From Diatrype stigma (lineage: Eukaryota > Ascomycota > Sordariomycetes > Xylariales > Diatrypaceae): DNA of 64,000 bases. A model generated the notes under the pieces. The model was not told the origin of the DNA. It saw only the letters and a program-made list of their open reading frames with translations, and did no database searches. Shown here piece after piece: positions 25,501-39,200 of the stretch. The DNA lies in assembly GCA_022225965.2 (NCBI GenBank), contig JAKJXP020000103.1, forward strand, positions 97,571 through 161,570, given 5' to 3'. Position 1 is the first letter of the stretch, and every line of letters begins with the position of its first letter. Position numbers and translations under genes: made by a program.

Positions 25501-28500
25501 CGCAAAAATTATTTTTAAGCTTATATTAATCCATAATATTATAAATAAATTTATCTTTTATCGCGCCATTAATTCGCCGTTTTTAATACAGCTTTTTTAT
25601 TTTCCTAACTATATTGCGGTATTGTTTTGCCATTTCCGGTTCGGATATGCCGGTATTTGCATATATCGAAATCCGTAATAAGGCCGTTATAAGTTTGCAA
25701 TCGTTATTTTACCATAAAGCGTTTTTTCCTTTATTATAACGTATTTTTTCCGTAACTTTTATAGTTATAATAAAAATCTATAGAAATTTATTTACCAAAA
25801 CTTTCGTTTTTTTCTTAAGTCCGGAATATAAAATATTTTAATCCAATAGGTACATATTAATTAGGCGAAACGCAATACTTTTTCCGGCGGAATGCTAAAT
25901 TTGCTTTTAAGAATTCGCGGTGCCTTATTTACCGAAATCCGATCCAATATAATATAATAATCCGAATTAACGTATAACGTATTTTTTATTTAAGCCGTAA
26001 TGCCTAAAATATTAAATACGAAAATATTACTATATTAATTCGTAAATTATTTATCGTTATGTATTTGAAATTCCTAGGCCTTAAGCCAATCGGTTATTTT
26101 TTGCCCTAAACTACCGTATTTGTTTTTATAAAAGAATTATTATAATCAATAAATAACGTTAAAATTTCCAGCAATTATGCGGTTTAGTTTTGATTTTTAT
26201 TAATCCAGGCCCTTAAATATTTCGTATAATACGCCGCTATTCAAATAAATATTGCCGACGATAACGTTATTAACTTATATAATACATACGTTTTAAAAAA
26301 CGAATGGTCGAAATTATGCCACGTTTAAAATGGGATTCTTACAAATATAAATAAAAACTCGGAAAAAAGTAGCTATCCAGTTTTCCGTTAAAGAAAATGT
26401 ATCGTATTTAAAATATATCTTAATTTGCCGTTTAACGGATACGGCGATTTAAAATTTCTGGATAAATATTATATCGGCCCGAATAAACCAGGCCGTATAA
26501 AGAATCGTATTATAAATAAAACCCCCTTTTCGGATATTTATTTGCATTATTTTAAATAGCTTAAAGGTTTTATTATTACTTTAATAATGGCGTTTTCGTT
26601 CCGTTATTATTAAAGCGTATTATTAATATATCTATTAAGGGCCAAATTTTTTTTTCAACCGCGCGTTATATGTCGCTAATATCGTAATAGCGATTGGATT
26701 TAAAAATGTTAGCGAATTCGTCGTAATCGTCGGCTTATTAAAAAAAGGCATTAACGATCCGGTTTATTAATTTCCGGGATCTTTTTTCCGCCGCTTTATA
26801 TACTTTTAAATCCAAAGGATCCATTATTGGTATTAATGCCGTGGACTATATGAAAAAAGATAATGCTTAAGCCAATTCGTTTTCGTTCTTATTCGAATTC
26901 GGAGCGTCGTTTTTTTTTTCCTTCGCATTTATAGCTATGGGTCGAAAAAAAAAAGGAAAGTATAAACGGTACCGTCGCTTATAAAAAACTAATCGGACCG
27001 GTCGAAATATTTTTTATTCCGCGAATATTTTTATAACTATAGCCGAAATAACCGTTAATACCATTACCGGCATATTAGTTTATTCGGTTTTTTGTATTTG
27101 TCGTCTTTATATTTAAACGAAGGCTAATTGTTATTCGTATATTATTAATATGCCTTTAATGTATTCCCATTGTTTTATAATAAAACGTTGCTTTTAAAAA
27201 CGACGGATTGCTTTTTCGTTCCGTCGGGTTATTAGCATAAAAGAATCAAAAAAATCCATTTCAATATTTTCCGAATGCTATGGATTTTTCGAATAGAAAT
27301 ACGTAAAATATGCGGCTTAAGTAAATACGGCTTAAATAGGTTACGTAATTTAGGTTTGGGCTTGCGTTTATGTTTATGTTTTTTTAATGCCTTTCTTTTT
27401 TCCTTAAAGGCGGCATTATAAGCTTATTCGTTCAATTATCGGATATTTGCGAATTGCTCCTTAATAAAACGAATTATTTTGTTTTTCCGTTTAATTAACC
27501 GAATAAAGTATATTATAAAATTAAAAAAATAAAGGCCTTTATAATTAAAATACTTTATATTATTTTTATAAACGTCTTTATTTTTTATAAATAAATATAA
27601 TTTTTTAGTTTTGTTATATTTTTTATATCTTAATTTATTTATGTAATTCTTATTATCGTAAAATCCGAACCATATGTTATATTAAATAATTTTCGGATTT
27701 CTTATTAGCAGTTTAAATAATTTTAATCCGAATATTCGGAATTTCTTAACCGGCTGCGTAAATGTAGCGATTTATTTTTAAATAGGAACGCTAGGAATAT
27801 ATTTTTTTGATCGGTAAAATGTTACTGGTTTAATATTGATTTGCGCCGTAATTTCTGCGTTAATAACCTTATTAATAAATTAATGGCCGGCCAATATTAT
27901 AAGGATTTCAAAAACCTTTATTAATACGTATATGAATTACTGTTATGCTTTTTTTAATTTTAGGTTATTAGCCGTTATTATTGCTTTTAATATATATTAA
28001 CGGATTATGTTATTACGGAAACGTATTGCCTAGTTTGTTTTTATTTTTTGGATATTAGTAATTTTTTAAGATCTAATTTAAATATATTCATTAAATTAAT
28101 TCGAACGTTTTATAACCGGAAATTATGCCATACGTAATCGAAACCGATACGTACGAAAAAACGGTTATTTAGTTTATTTTCGTTAAGAATAAGGATAGGT
28201 TTATTTTTATTTTTGGCTTTTTTGGCTTTAGAATCGACGATCTTCCATTTCTTGTGCTGTTTTATTAAAAATGCCGCTATTGCCGCGTATATAAAGGTAA
28301 GAAATGCTATTATAACGAATGCAGTAACTTAAAAAAAACGAAATATGTTTTTTTTAATCGAAGGAAATACGGATATAAACGGGTTTATAATAAATGAAAT
28401 ATTCGGGAAATATTTATATTTTAATTCGTTTGTTATTTTTAAAGTTTATATAAAAAGAATTAAAATTATATGCCTAAATTATGCCAATTTTGTTGCCTTT

Positions 28501-29555
28501 ATTAATAGGCGTTATAAAAAAGTAGCCGCATTATTCGGATAATTTAGGTTCGTTAATTTAATAATAAGTTTCTTAATATATATATATGATATTACGCGGT
28601 CGACGGCCCAAAGGGCCATGCCGGTATACGTCTAGTTCTAGCATAATAGGAAACCTCAGACCGAAATCGAAGAGAAAAACCTACTAATTCGTACCGAAGT
28701 CGCTTTTTTGGTTATATACAAAAGATATTCAAAACGGTTTCTGTCCGCTTTTTGCTATAGAAAGGCCTAAAGCCATTTGTTAAATCAAAGAAAGGTTATG
28801 GCGCGAAGCCGGTCCGGCCTCGCGCCGCAAACGTACGGCGTACGCACCACTAAGTGTAGTGCCGGTATGTTAAATAAGCGAAGGTAAGTTGTAGGGGGGG
28901 GGAGGGCGGTGCGGGGTGGCCCGTGCGCCCGGTGCATCGCTCCGGGTGTAGGTGAACCACCTGCCCCGGCCGGCGTCGACGCGACGACTATAAGTTTCTT
29001 AATATATTAATAAATTAACTTGGTTCATTAAATATGCGTTAAATATTAAAAGCCCTTTAATGCCGTATTTAAGTGCAATAATAAAATAGTAAATACTTCG
29101 AATTTAATACGTATACCGGCTTTTTTCTTTTTACGCAAATTTTTAACGATAATTAAAAGCGAATTTAAAAGGGGACTTTTTAAAGCCCCGAATAAAAGAA
29201 AATCCAAATTTCCGCCGGATTTGTACTTTTTTAAACGCAGTAAGTTTATAAATACCTAAATTGCCGTTTCGATATAGGTTTATAGAAATGGCTTCTTAAA
29301 TAATATAGCCCTTTACGAATACGAAAGGATTTTTAAGTATCGTAAAAGCTGGTTTCTTAAATTTAATTCCTAAGGGTTATGGGAATTATAACGACGTTAT
29401 AAGCCGCTAAGAAAGGCGAAAATCCGATATTTTCGGGAATGTGCTTAATTTAAGGATACGAATAGTAAAGCTTACGATATATATAAGAACTAAATAAAAA
29501 TAAGTCTTAATAAAGTATAGGAATAAGAAAAAAGAATTAAAAATGAATAGGAAGC
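22573..29555 (-). mobile_element. Tad-like LINE copy B, near full length, RIP-mutated
   Basis: Minus-strand non-LTR retrotransposon, about 6.6 kb without its insertion. The 3' tail lies at 22,573-22,600 with GTAAAAATAT and TCAT units. The RNase H relic is at about 23.2-23.6 kb. The reverse transcriptase box reads YAND (Asp to Asn) near 24,545-24,605. The endonuclease region lies at about 25.3-26.5 kb and ORF1 at about 27.2-29.5 kb. The 5' terminus is near 29,550, matching the 5' start of copies C and D. AGCAACGA occurs on both sides as a candidate target-site duplication. It is interrupted by the 408-bp insertion at 28,582. Confidence 0.78.
28582..28989. mobile_element. Unclassified 408-bp GC-rich insertion with 18-bp target-site duplication
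   Basis: Flanked on both sides by ATAAGTTTCTTAATATAT (28,564-28,581 and 28,990-29,007), an exact 18-bp duplication. The body is GC-rich, nearly free of RIP damage, unrelated to the LINE or to the other short elements, and has no ORF. It has short palindromes (GGCCCAAAGGGCC, CACTAAGTGTAGTG) and a run of nine G near 28,895. The long duplication fits LINE-type retroposition, so a SINE or processed RNA copy is plausible. No A/B box is clear. Orientation unknown; a (TA)n at its left edge may be a tail on the minus strand. Confidence 0.6.
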
Positions 29556-30201
29556 AACGATAGCGGAATGCGCCCGTAGGAAGCGCATAACCTATATTCC
29601 GGCGGCATTAAAGGCCTCGATAGTTTTCCAGCAAAGTTAAAGCAACGTAAACGCAACTAAAAAGCAGCTTAAAAGAAACCTATCTCGGGGATGTCGTCGT
29701 CGTAAGCGGCAGCGGCGGCCTTAAACGAGCGGACGGCAGCGCTAACGGCGGGGTCGACGGAAAGCTGAAATATCGTAAGCGTACCGGTTAAGCAGCGAAA
29801 AAGCATACATATTTAAAAGCAGGCATGCTTTAAAACGAAGCAGTTTTAGCAATTGCCGCCGTTATTAGCGGAATAATAACAGCGATAGGTATAATTCCGA
29901 ACGAATCGGATTATGCAACTGCGGCAATGCTACGCCCGCGTTGCGCCTTTCGGAAAAAGGGGCTTTTTTTTTTCGGACTGAAATAATCGCGCCTTTTTAA
30001 AAAACGCGCGGAGCCGCCGCCGCGTTATAATAATTATTAAATAATAACATAAATAAGCATAACAATATATACCTTTTTTTTATTATTACCATTACGGTTG
30101 CCGTTAAAAATACCGATATCGGCAATAATAGCGGAAACGCTATTTTTATTTTAAAGAAAAAGAAAAAAAGCTATATTCGCTATTAAAGAAAACGATAAAT
30201 T
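29556..30201. other. Spacer between head-to-head LINEs B and C
   Basis: 646 bp of mixed composition with GC-rich parts (29,690-29,760; 29,935-30,020). No reading frame or known element is recognised. It is probably old target DNA. Confidence 0.4.
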
Positions 30202-30757
30202 AACATTCTTTTATAACTTCTTTTTCCTATTCCTATACTTTATTAAGACTTGTTTTCGCTTAGTTCTTATATATATCGTGAGCTTTATTGCTTATGCCCT
30301 TGGATTAGGCATATTCCCGAAAATGGCGGATTTTTGCTTTTTTTAGCGGCCTATAACGCCGCTATAACTTCCATAACCCTTAAAAGCTGGATCCAAAAAA
30401 CCGGCTCCTACGATATCCAAAAACCCTTTCGCATTTGCGAAAGGCCATATTATTCAGGAAGCCATTCTTATAAATCTATATCGAAATAATAACTTAGGAA
30501 CCTATAAATTCATTGCGTTCAAAAGATATAAATCCGGCGGAAACTTGGAATTTCCTTTATTCGGGGCGCTAAAGAATTCCCTTTTAAATTCGTTCTTAGC
30601 TATCGTTAAGGATTTGCATAAAAAGAAAGAAATTGGTATGCATATTGAATTCGAAATATTTATTACTTTATTATCGTATTTAAATATGGCATTAAAGGGC
30701 TTTTAATATTTAATACATATTTAATAAACCAGGCTGGCTTATTAATATATTAGGAAA

Positions 30758-31395
30758 CCACCTAGATAAGTGGTTAAACTATCCGCACCTTAGCTAAGTC
30801 TGCCCAGTCCAGCAATTGCTGCGGTAGGTGACGACTAGCTGGTCGAAGTACGTAGCTGTTAAGCCGCGTGCATGCGACGCAAACCGAGCGGGCCTTGCCC
30901 GACGCCGCCAGCCAATGGCAACAAATCCGGCAATTTCTGCCATCCGCCACCGACTTCCGCCAAGCCGCTGGCACCGACTACCGACGTCCCCTGCCCCCTC
31001 CGCAGACCTAACGTCCCCTTCTTCCATACGACGTCCCCCTTATAACCATCCGCCGAGCCGCCCATTACTCGACGACCCCGGCGTCGACTGACAGCCCCCC
31101 CCCCAGGCAACGGTACCCAAAACCCCACCCGCCACCAGTCATCTATGTGGCAACAACAATGCGTCGATTCCGCCCCCGACGCCCCAGCCACAGCCCCCCC
31201 CCCCCTCTTCTCTTTTTGTTAGCCCCAACTTGCTCGCGCTCTGTCCAGAGACCCCCTGGGGCACCTTGGATACTCCAGCCGTCCCATATACTATACAGTA
31301 TCGGGCTTATGTACGTAATTATATATACCCCCTTCGGGGGTAGGTAATTAGGTAGATAGGTCCATCTGGACGTAAAAATACATTATCATCATCAT
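30758..31395 (+). mobile_element. SINE-like short element, copy 1
   Basis: 638-bp insertion flanked by an exact 14-bp duplication AATATATTAGGAAA (30,744-30,757 and 31,396-31,409). The head CCACCTAGATAAGTGGTTAAAC contains a tRNA A-box-like TAGATAAGTGG, and CTGGTCGAAGTACG about 70 bp later is a weak B-box-like word. The body is GC-rich. The 3' ~200 bp (from GCTCGCGCTCTG) match the 3' end of the LINE, including CAGCCGTCCCATATACTATA, the CCCCC-TTC-GGGGG stem-loop, GGTCCATCTGGACGTAAAAA and a (CAT)n tail. No protein is encoded; the open frames inside are incidental. It is much less RIP-mutated than its LINE host. Confidence 0.78.
31326..31342 (+). other. Conserved stem-loop of the shared LINE/SINE 3' end
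   Basis: TA-CCCCC-TTC-GGGGG-TA can fold into a 7-bp stem with a three-base loop (or a C-UUCG-G loop with shift). It recurs at 34,585-34,602 in SINE copy 2. Weaker forms occur at 39,767-39,783 (LINE D) and 44,503-44,515 (LINE C). Its place ~60 bp from the 3' tail in both element classes suggests a recognition structure for the LINE reverse transcriptase; this is inference. Confidence 0.55.
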
Positions 31396-33980
31396 AATAT
31401 ATTAGGAAATTTATTATTAAATTAACGAACCTGGATTATCCGAATAACGCGGCTACATTTTTATAACGTCCAATAATAAAAGCAGCAAAATTGTCATAAG
31501 TTAAGCATATAATTTTAACCCCTTTTATAAAAGCTTTAAAGGTAACAAACGAATTAAAGGATAAATATTTTCCGAATACCTTATTTATTATAAGGCCGTT
31601 TATATCCGTATTTTTCCCGGCTAAAGAAAAACGTATCTCGTTTTTTTCTTAGGCCACTGCATCCGTTATAATAATACCCTTTGCCTTTATATACGCAGCA
31701 GCAGCGGCATTCTTAATAGGACAGCATAAAAAATGGAATATCGTCGACCCTAAAGCCAAAAGGGCTAAAGGCAAAAACAAACCCACTTTTATTCCTAACG
31801 GGAATAAGCCAAATAATCGCTTCTTCGTACGTATCGGCCCCGATTACGTATAATATAATTTCCAATTATAAAACGTTCAAATTAACTTAATGGATATATT
31901 TAAATTAGACCTTAAGGAAATTACCGATATTCAAAAAATAAAAACAAATTAGACAATATGTTTTTGCAATACTATAGCCCGCTAATATATATTAAAAGCA
32001 ATAATAACGGCTAATAACTTAAAGCTAAAAAAGTATAGTAATAATTTATATACGTATTAATAAGGATTCCCGAAATCCTTATAATATTGGCCGGCTATTA
32101 ATTTATCGATAAAGTTATTGGCATTAAAGTTGCGATGTAAATTAATACCAAACCAGTAATATTTTACCGGTCGAAAAAATATACCCTTGGCGCTTTTATT
32201 TAAAAATAAATCGCTATATTTACGTAGCCGATTAAGAAATTCCGGATATTTAAATTAAAGTTATTTAAGCTGTTAATAAAAAATCCGAAAATTATCCAAT
32301 GCGATATATATTTCGGATTTTACGATAGCAGGAATTGCATAAACGAATTAAGATATAGAAAATATGGCAAAATTAAAAAGCTATATCTATTTATAAAAAA
32401 TAAAAACTTTTATAAAAATAACGTAAAATGTTCCAATTATAAAGGCCCTTATTTTTTTAATTTTATAATATGTTTTGTTCGGCCAATTAAACGGAAAAGC
32501 AAAATAATTCGATTCATTAAAAAATAATTCGCAAATATTCGATAATTAGGCGAATAAGCTTATAACGTTGCTTTTAAGAAAAAAAGGAAAACGCTAAAAA
32601 AAACGTAAGTACAGGCGCAGGCCTAGGCTTAGGTTATGCAATTTATTTAAATATAATCCGCTTAAGGCGTATATTCCATGCATTTTTATCCGAAAAATCA
32701 TCCTTTTACAATTCTCTTTTCCTATCCTTATATTTTGCCAAAACTCTTTTTTGCACAGTTCTCTTTTACATCGTAAGCTTTACCCTTATATTTGCCTTTG
32801 GATTAGGCAAATCCCTCGAAAATATCGAATACCGTCCATCCTTAACGGCCCTTAACCCTTCCGCAACAAATACCTAGAACAGGTTTTAAGAAACCGGCTT
32901 CCGTTATATTTATAAATCCATTTATAATAGCTAATAACAACAATAACGGCAATAATCCAAAGGCTATCCCTTTCGTTTTAAAAAGGCCAAACGAAAAAAC
33001 GGCAGCAGCAAGGCCTGGTATCCCGAAAAGATATAAGTCCCAAAGAAACTTCCTTATTTAATTCCCTTTAGGGACCCCCAAAAACCCTCCAGTAAATTTT
33101 ATTTTGGCTGCAGTTAGAATAATACGTAAAAAAAAGAAACAAAGCACCCGAATTAAGTTCGAAGTGCTTATAACCTATTTTTCATTTCTCGATACCGCCC
33201 GAAATGCATTTTAATAATCCATGCTTATGCATTAATAATGGGCCCGGCTGGCGCATTAACAAATTAAATAACTAATCGTAAGCCTAACGAACGCAAAAAG
33301 CCCGGAAAACTTTTTTTCTTTCCCTTCTTACGTTACGCGTTTCAAAATAAATGGCCTAGCTGCTTTCCGTTACGTTTCCTTTCCGCTAATACCGCCGGAA
33401 GATCCTATCGATTTCGTCTTTAACGAATCCCCTAAAAACACGCCCCCATTCCGCAAGCGACGTATATCCTTTGCATCGCATCCTTTAGAAAATACGGCCA
33501 TATTAGCGACATTACCGCCTGCATTACCTTGCTTTTAGCCCCAATCGTACGCAACGGCAGCCCGCCCTGGGAATAAAGAAGCCCAGATTTGGACCAACGT
33601 GGCAAAAAAACTTAAGAAAAAAGGCATATAACCTGCAGGCCCTAGCCCTAACCGACCAATATAATTCCAGCCCGCGGAAAAAGCCGACAACCGCCTTTTT
33701 TTCCGATTTATCCCGAACCATCCATAATACGTTTTGCGACTTACGAACGTACGAGCTATAGTAATAAATACCTTAAAGCTTAATTTACGTAAGGTTATCG
33801 ATGCCTAAAAGGTTAAAACCGAATAAACGATACGTTTCCGTAATAATACTGCTAGGCAACATATTCTCGACGAAGCCTTTAAAATAAAGGACTTAATTAT
33901 TAAGAAAACCAAAGATTGATATATATATATCCTAATTGGGATTCCCGAAAAACTTCGCACCCATATAAGCCCTTAGCCCA

Positions 33981-34642
33981 ACCACCTAAACAAGTGGTTA
34001 AACTGTCCGCATCTTAATTAAGTCTGTCCAGCCCAGTAATTGCTGCGGTAAGTAACGACCTGGCTTATCGAAATACGCAGCTATTAAGCCGCATACATGC
34101 GACGCAAACCGAACGGGCCCTTTGGCCCGACGCCGCCAGCAATGGCAACAAATCCGGCAATTTCTGCCATCCGCCACCGACTTCCGACTTACCGACTTGC
34201 GCCAACCAATAGCCGATATGCCGTTAGCCGCTGGTACCGACCACGACGTTCCTGCCTTTCCGTAGACCTAACGTTCCCTTTTTCCATTCGACGTCCCCCC
34301 TTATAATTATCCGCCGAGCCGCCCATTACTCGACGACCCCGCCGTCGACTGGCAGCCCCCCCAGCCAACGGTACCCAAAATCCCACCCGCCATTAGTCAT
34401 TTATGTGGCAACAACAATGCGTCGATTCCGCCCCCGACGCCCTAGCCCCAGCCCCTCTCCTCCTTCTTTTTCTGTCAGCCCCAACTTGTTCGCGCTTTGT
34501 TTAGGGGCCCCTTGGGGTACCTTGGATATTCCAGCCGTCCCATATACTATACAGTATCGGGCTTATGTACGTAGTTATATATACCCCCTTCGGGGGTAAG
34601 TAATTAAGTAAATAGGTCCATCCGGACATAAAAATACATTAT
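33981..34642 (+). mobile_element. SINE-like short element, copy 2
   Basis: 662-bp insertion in LINE D with an exact 15-bp duplication TAAGCCCTTAGCCCA (33,966-33,980 and 34,643-34,657). Same organisation as copy 1: ACCACCTAAACAAGTGG head, GC-rich body, LINE-derived 3' end with CCCCC-TTC-GGGGG, GGTCCATCCGGACATAAAAA and a short ATTATT tail. Low RIP damage. It inserted after LINE D. Confidence 0.8.
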
Positions 34643-35899
34643 TAAGCCCTTAGCCCATAAATACGGTCATTAAGGCTAAAGTCGTAATTTAAACGGGCGT
34701 TAATCTTATTTCCTTATATCGCTTTAAGCGGCAAATACCGAACGTCCCGATTTAGGAATAAGTCGTAACATTCTTTCAAATCGTTAAACGCTTTAGGATA
34801 TTTGGCTCCCGTCCGGAAAAACTTATTACTAGGATTCCCAAAATTATTCAGTATTAGATCTGCTTAAGCTTTTATAATAGGCGATATTACGATAACGACT
34901 TACGTTATTAATAATATGGCAAGAATTATAAAATATACGAAGCTATTCGCCAAAAAGGCATTTACGAAAATAAGGTTAAATATTTTAATTATCGCGGCTC
35001 TTATAAGTTTGATTCGCTAATATGCCCGGCCCGATTAATAAAAAAGGACGGCAAAATCGTCCGGCTAACTAAATAATAACTAGCCGAAATATAATAACTA
35101 AATAAACAACAATACAACAAAATGCTACGGAAAAAAAAAACCCAACCGATACAGCCGGTTTAGGCCTAAATATCGACTTAGGCCCAGGCTTAGGCTTAAA
35201 TTCCGGCATTCGCTATAAAAACAAAGGAAAAAAATAACCCTATGGGGTTTTCCATTCCGGCGGGCCCCAGGACCTCCAAGGAATCTCGACCGCTTTTCCC
35301 CCTTTCGCCGCCACAAACAATACGACGGATATTACCTTAACCTTTTACCTTCGCCCCCGCTTTCGTTCCCGTTTATATCGCTACTATTGCTGCTGCTGCT
35401 GCGGCTACTAGTATAGCTAAAAGCATAAAGGACGGGGGGAAAAACGGCGAAAACGTCCACATCGACGACGCCGAAAAAAGGAAAGACGACCCCTTATACG
35501 ACGACGAAGGGAAAACAAAGGAGTACCCTATCCCGGCAGACCCCTTTATCCTAAACGTTACCCAGGCAACGGATAAACGCTAGGCCCGATTTCGCAAAGC
35601 CATCGCCAAAAGTGCCTTCGCAATAAGGGCTAATAACGATATCGATAAATTAGCAAATACTTCCCGCTTACGCAGGATAATCCCTTTCGAAAAAAAATCC
35701 GATTCTTACAGTTGGAAAACCGACGAAAAAAAGAAAATACGGCACGTTCGGAAAAAAGCAAACTTTTACGACCGCTGGAAATAACGGAACGATCCCGGCC
35801 TTTCCATAGCAGTACCGCCCGATCCCCTAAATAGCTGCTTATAATATAAGTTAATACCCGTAAGAATAAAAAAAAGGGTACCATATACGATATAGCACT

Positions 35900-38800
35900 T
35901 AAAACGGTAAACGACGTAAAAACGGACGTCGTATTAATATAAGAGCCATAAATAATAACGTCTTATAACAAAAGACAAACCAAAACTTATTTCCGATATA
36001 ATACATTCTTACCGGTAAAAAACTAAACGGAATATCCTAAAGTATTTATATACGTTCGAAAAAACCTACGACTTAATACCGCACAACTGCGTTCCTTCGT
36101 TATTAAGAATGCGGTAATAATATAGATTAATAACGTTACTATTAAAAACGTTTATTTAAACGGCGGCGCATTTTACGCATTATTAACGGAATTCGAGCAA
36201 TAAAAGCCAGGCCCTTAAAAAGTAATAACAGGCAACTTTAACGCGGTATATTAAACGTAATAGCCGCGATAACGCAAGCGGCATAACGGCTCCGGACAAA
36301 AAATAACGAACTAATTCGAAAGCCAAAACCTTTAGGTCCTTAATAAAAATAAACCTATATATTACTTAAGAAATACCATTAACCTTATAGCATTTAATAT
36401 CCCAAAAAGCTCGGCTAGGGTAAATAGCAATATATACATTAATTCGAACCATTATATCTTAATTGGCAAAATATTAATAAGCAGACCTACCAAAGTTCCT
36501 AAGCCGAAGCTTACCTTTTCCTTAAACGCGGCCCTAAAATTCTTTTAGCTTATTCATACATATTAAACAAAATAACCGGCCGCATTTGCGTTAATATAAA
36601 AATGCAAAAACCTAATTTACCGCTTATTAAATACGCTTAACCGGATAATAAAGGCGTCGAATAAATCCAGACATAACCGCGGACGGAACGCATCTTAATA
36701 AACCGACGAATGCGATAAGGTTACCAAACGAATGCATTAATCGGCAGCGGAAAATAAAATCCCGGATCCAAATACGGTAAAGGAACACAAATTTATTATT
36801 CGATACGCAGAAAAGCTGTATTAAAAACGTCAAATAACCAACGCCATTTTAAATAAATTAATTTATAATATAATAAACTGGCACAAACTTAAAAACAACT
36901 TCCGAACCCTTTTAATAATAAACGAAAACCAAATAATAACCGATACGAAAGGAAAAATTCATTTTTTCCGGCATAAAGTTTTTATTCCCTAAGCTAACGG
37001 CAAAAACATCGAGAACCCGTAACGCCCGCTTAAGCCTTACGACTTTAATCCCTTCGCCTTCGATTTTCGGGCATTCGCATATACGCATAAATCCATTTTT
37101 TAAAACCTATCGGTTACGATGGCGGAAACTAAAGACGTTTATATCAAAACCTCCAATACGGCTCCGGAAAAAAACGAATTAACGGCCCTATTATTTTAAT
37201 ACGCATAGCCGGCCATTAAAAACGTAATCCGTACGCTTTATAAAAAGTGCTTACGACATAAATACCATCCAATACCGTTCCGTATTGCCGAGGTCGTTAT
37301 GCTTTTAAAAATAAGCAAGTCCGACTTTACGGCAATAAAATCCTAACGCCTTATTTTCTTTTTTTTTTGCCTCGGCAAAGGCTTAAAACGGCTAATTGCT
37401 AAACGCATATCGATAATAGCCATTCGTAAAGATATTATTAGCACTTAATAATTCGAAGCTTTATCTAAAAGGTCGGCCTTAAATTTAATAATATGCGTTA
37501 TACATAACGTAAAAATAGCCTTCGTTTAAAACAAAATTACATCGCTCTTAATTCTAAACGTTACTAGCGCTTTTAACGCAATACTGCGTAATAAATTAAT
37601 ATTTCGATTGCGGCAATAAAAATGAAACCACTTATTAATTAAATGGATCGATTCGTTTATAACCAACCGCTTCGCATTCATACGAATAAAAAATGTTACT
37701 ACGAATCCTGGCCTTTTATTTTGCAGTATTCCCCAAAACTTCCCAATATTTCCAATACTTTTTATGCTATATACGGAACCCTTTCTTCGGAAAAGCGCCC
37801 CATTAATTCGTTTTGGATATGCCGACGATATAGCAATATTACGTATAAACAAAATTACAACAAAAACCTCTACCTTATTAACAGCCGATATTTCGAATAC
37901 CCTTAATTGGGAACGAAAAAACGCCCTTATTTTTGATCCAGCTAAAAGCGACCTTAAGCATTTCTATAAAAGCCGGACCCCTTTAAACGTATCAGTTATT
38001 GCGGAAAATTTTAAGATATACCCATTTAATAAAACAATCAAATAACTAAAAATCTTTTTCGATTCCAAACTTAGCTTTAAGAAATACGTATTTAAATGGA
38101 CTACTAAGGCTTTACGTATTACCAATTATATCCGCTACTTTAACAAAATAATAAAAGAATTATTACCAAATAAAACCGCAATAGCGGCAAAAACTTACGT
38201 ATTTCCGGTAACTACTTATGGCGCAAAAGCCTAATATCCAGGAAAAAAGCGCCCAGCGGTTAAAAAATAAGGTTTCGCATTTATAGGCGTCTTAAAACAC
38301 TTCGCAATTTTCGATAAGCTACTTAAAATCGCCGCTAAGGCAATATTTCCAATCTGGCGTATTACTAATATCCCTATTTTATATCGTAAATCCGGCATTC
38401 CCCTTACGAAAATAACATACGAGCAAATACAAAAACGATACGCTATCCGGCTCCGCAGCTTAAACCCGGCTTATCCGGTTATATAACGCGCCGATTAACC
38501 AAAAAAACGTTAGCCTATGTAACTGCAATTAGCGTCGGACTTAACGGCAAAATGCTCCTGCCTTTTATTCCTAAATAGGAAATGGCTAAATAAGCCGCTA
38601 TCCGTTTTAGCCGATAAAAAAAAAAAAAAAGACGCCCATAAAAGATAATTCGAATCCGTCCTTTCCTAAAACCTGGTTATTTATTTTAATAACTCTAGAA
38701 TCGACCGAATTGGTTAAAACTTTGTTGCTTATTAAAATAACAAACGCCTATACGTAACTAATGGATTATTCCTAAACGCAAAAGTTTTCGACGGTAAAGT

Positions 38801-39200
38801 AATAATCGCGCATAAAACGGCTTAATAAGCAAAAAACGTATAATATAACTTGGATCCCCTTTTTATAAGCCTATACTTTTATATCGACAATACGGCAATT
38901 ATTCGATATATCCTCGGATACCCATCGGATAACTTTTAACGAAACTTCCTAAACTTTTACCAGGCTATTTTCCGAATACGCCCCCTTTCTTATTCCTTTT
39001 CCGTCCAATGGGCTCCCGGATACGTCGAAATCGAAAACAACGAGGCCACAAACGCCCAAGCCAAGTTCGGCGCGAAACGGCCGGCCATCGACGACGATAA
39101 CCACATTACCGGCACCATAACCCTTTTTTACCTTCGACGTATTAACCGGAAAAAACGTTTATTCGTTTTTTTTACCTAATAATCCCATAATATATTCCTT
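35900..39200 (+). pseudogene. ORF2 relic of LINE D: endonuclease, reverse transcriptase, RNase H
   Basis: Dead coding region of LINE D. The apurinic-endonuclease-like part spans about 35.95-36.9 kb. The reverse transcriptase part spans about 37.1-38.2 kb with an intact FGYADDIAIL (Y37818 to D37829), the polymerase active-site box, followed by LNWERKNALIFDPAKSDLKHF. The RNase H part at 38.78-39.12 kb has VFDGKVIIAHKTA, LYFYIDNTAIIRYILG and QWAPGYVEIENNEATNA. The order EN-RT-RNase H is that of the Tad1 clade of fungal LINEs. Many TAA/TAG codons interrupt it, so no product is expected. Confidence 0.82.

Noticed and set aside
20976..28542. Isolated 60-130 codon ORFs between 18 and 30 kb on the plus strand
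   Set aside because: They are antisense frames of minus-strand LINE copies and carry no motif of their own.
30828..31347. Several 60-110 codon ORFs in the GC-rich island, repeated at 34.1-34.6 and 47.9-48.5 kb
   Set aside because: They lie within the non-coding SINE copies; the frames differ between copies and have no domain.
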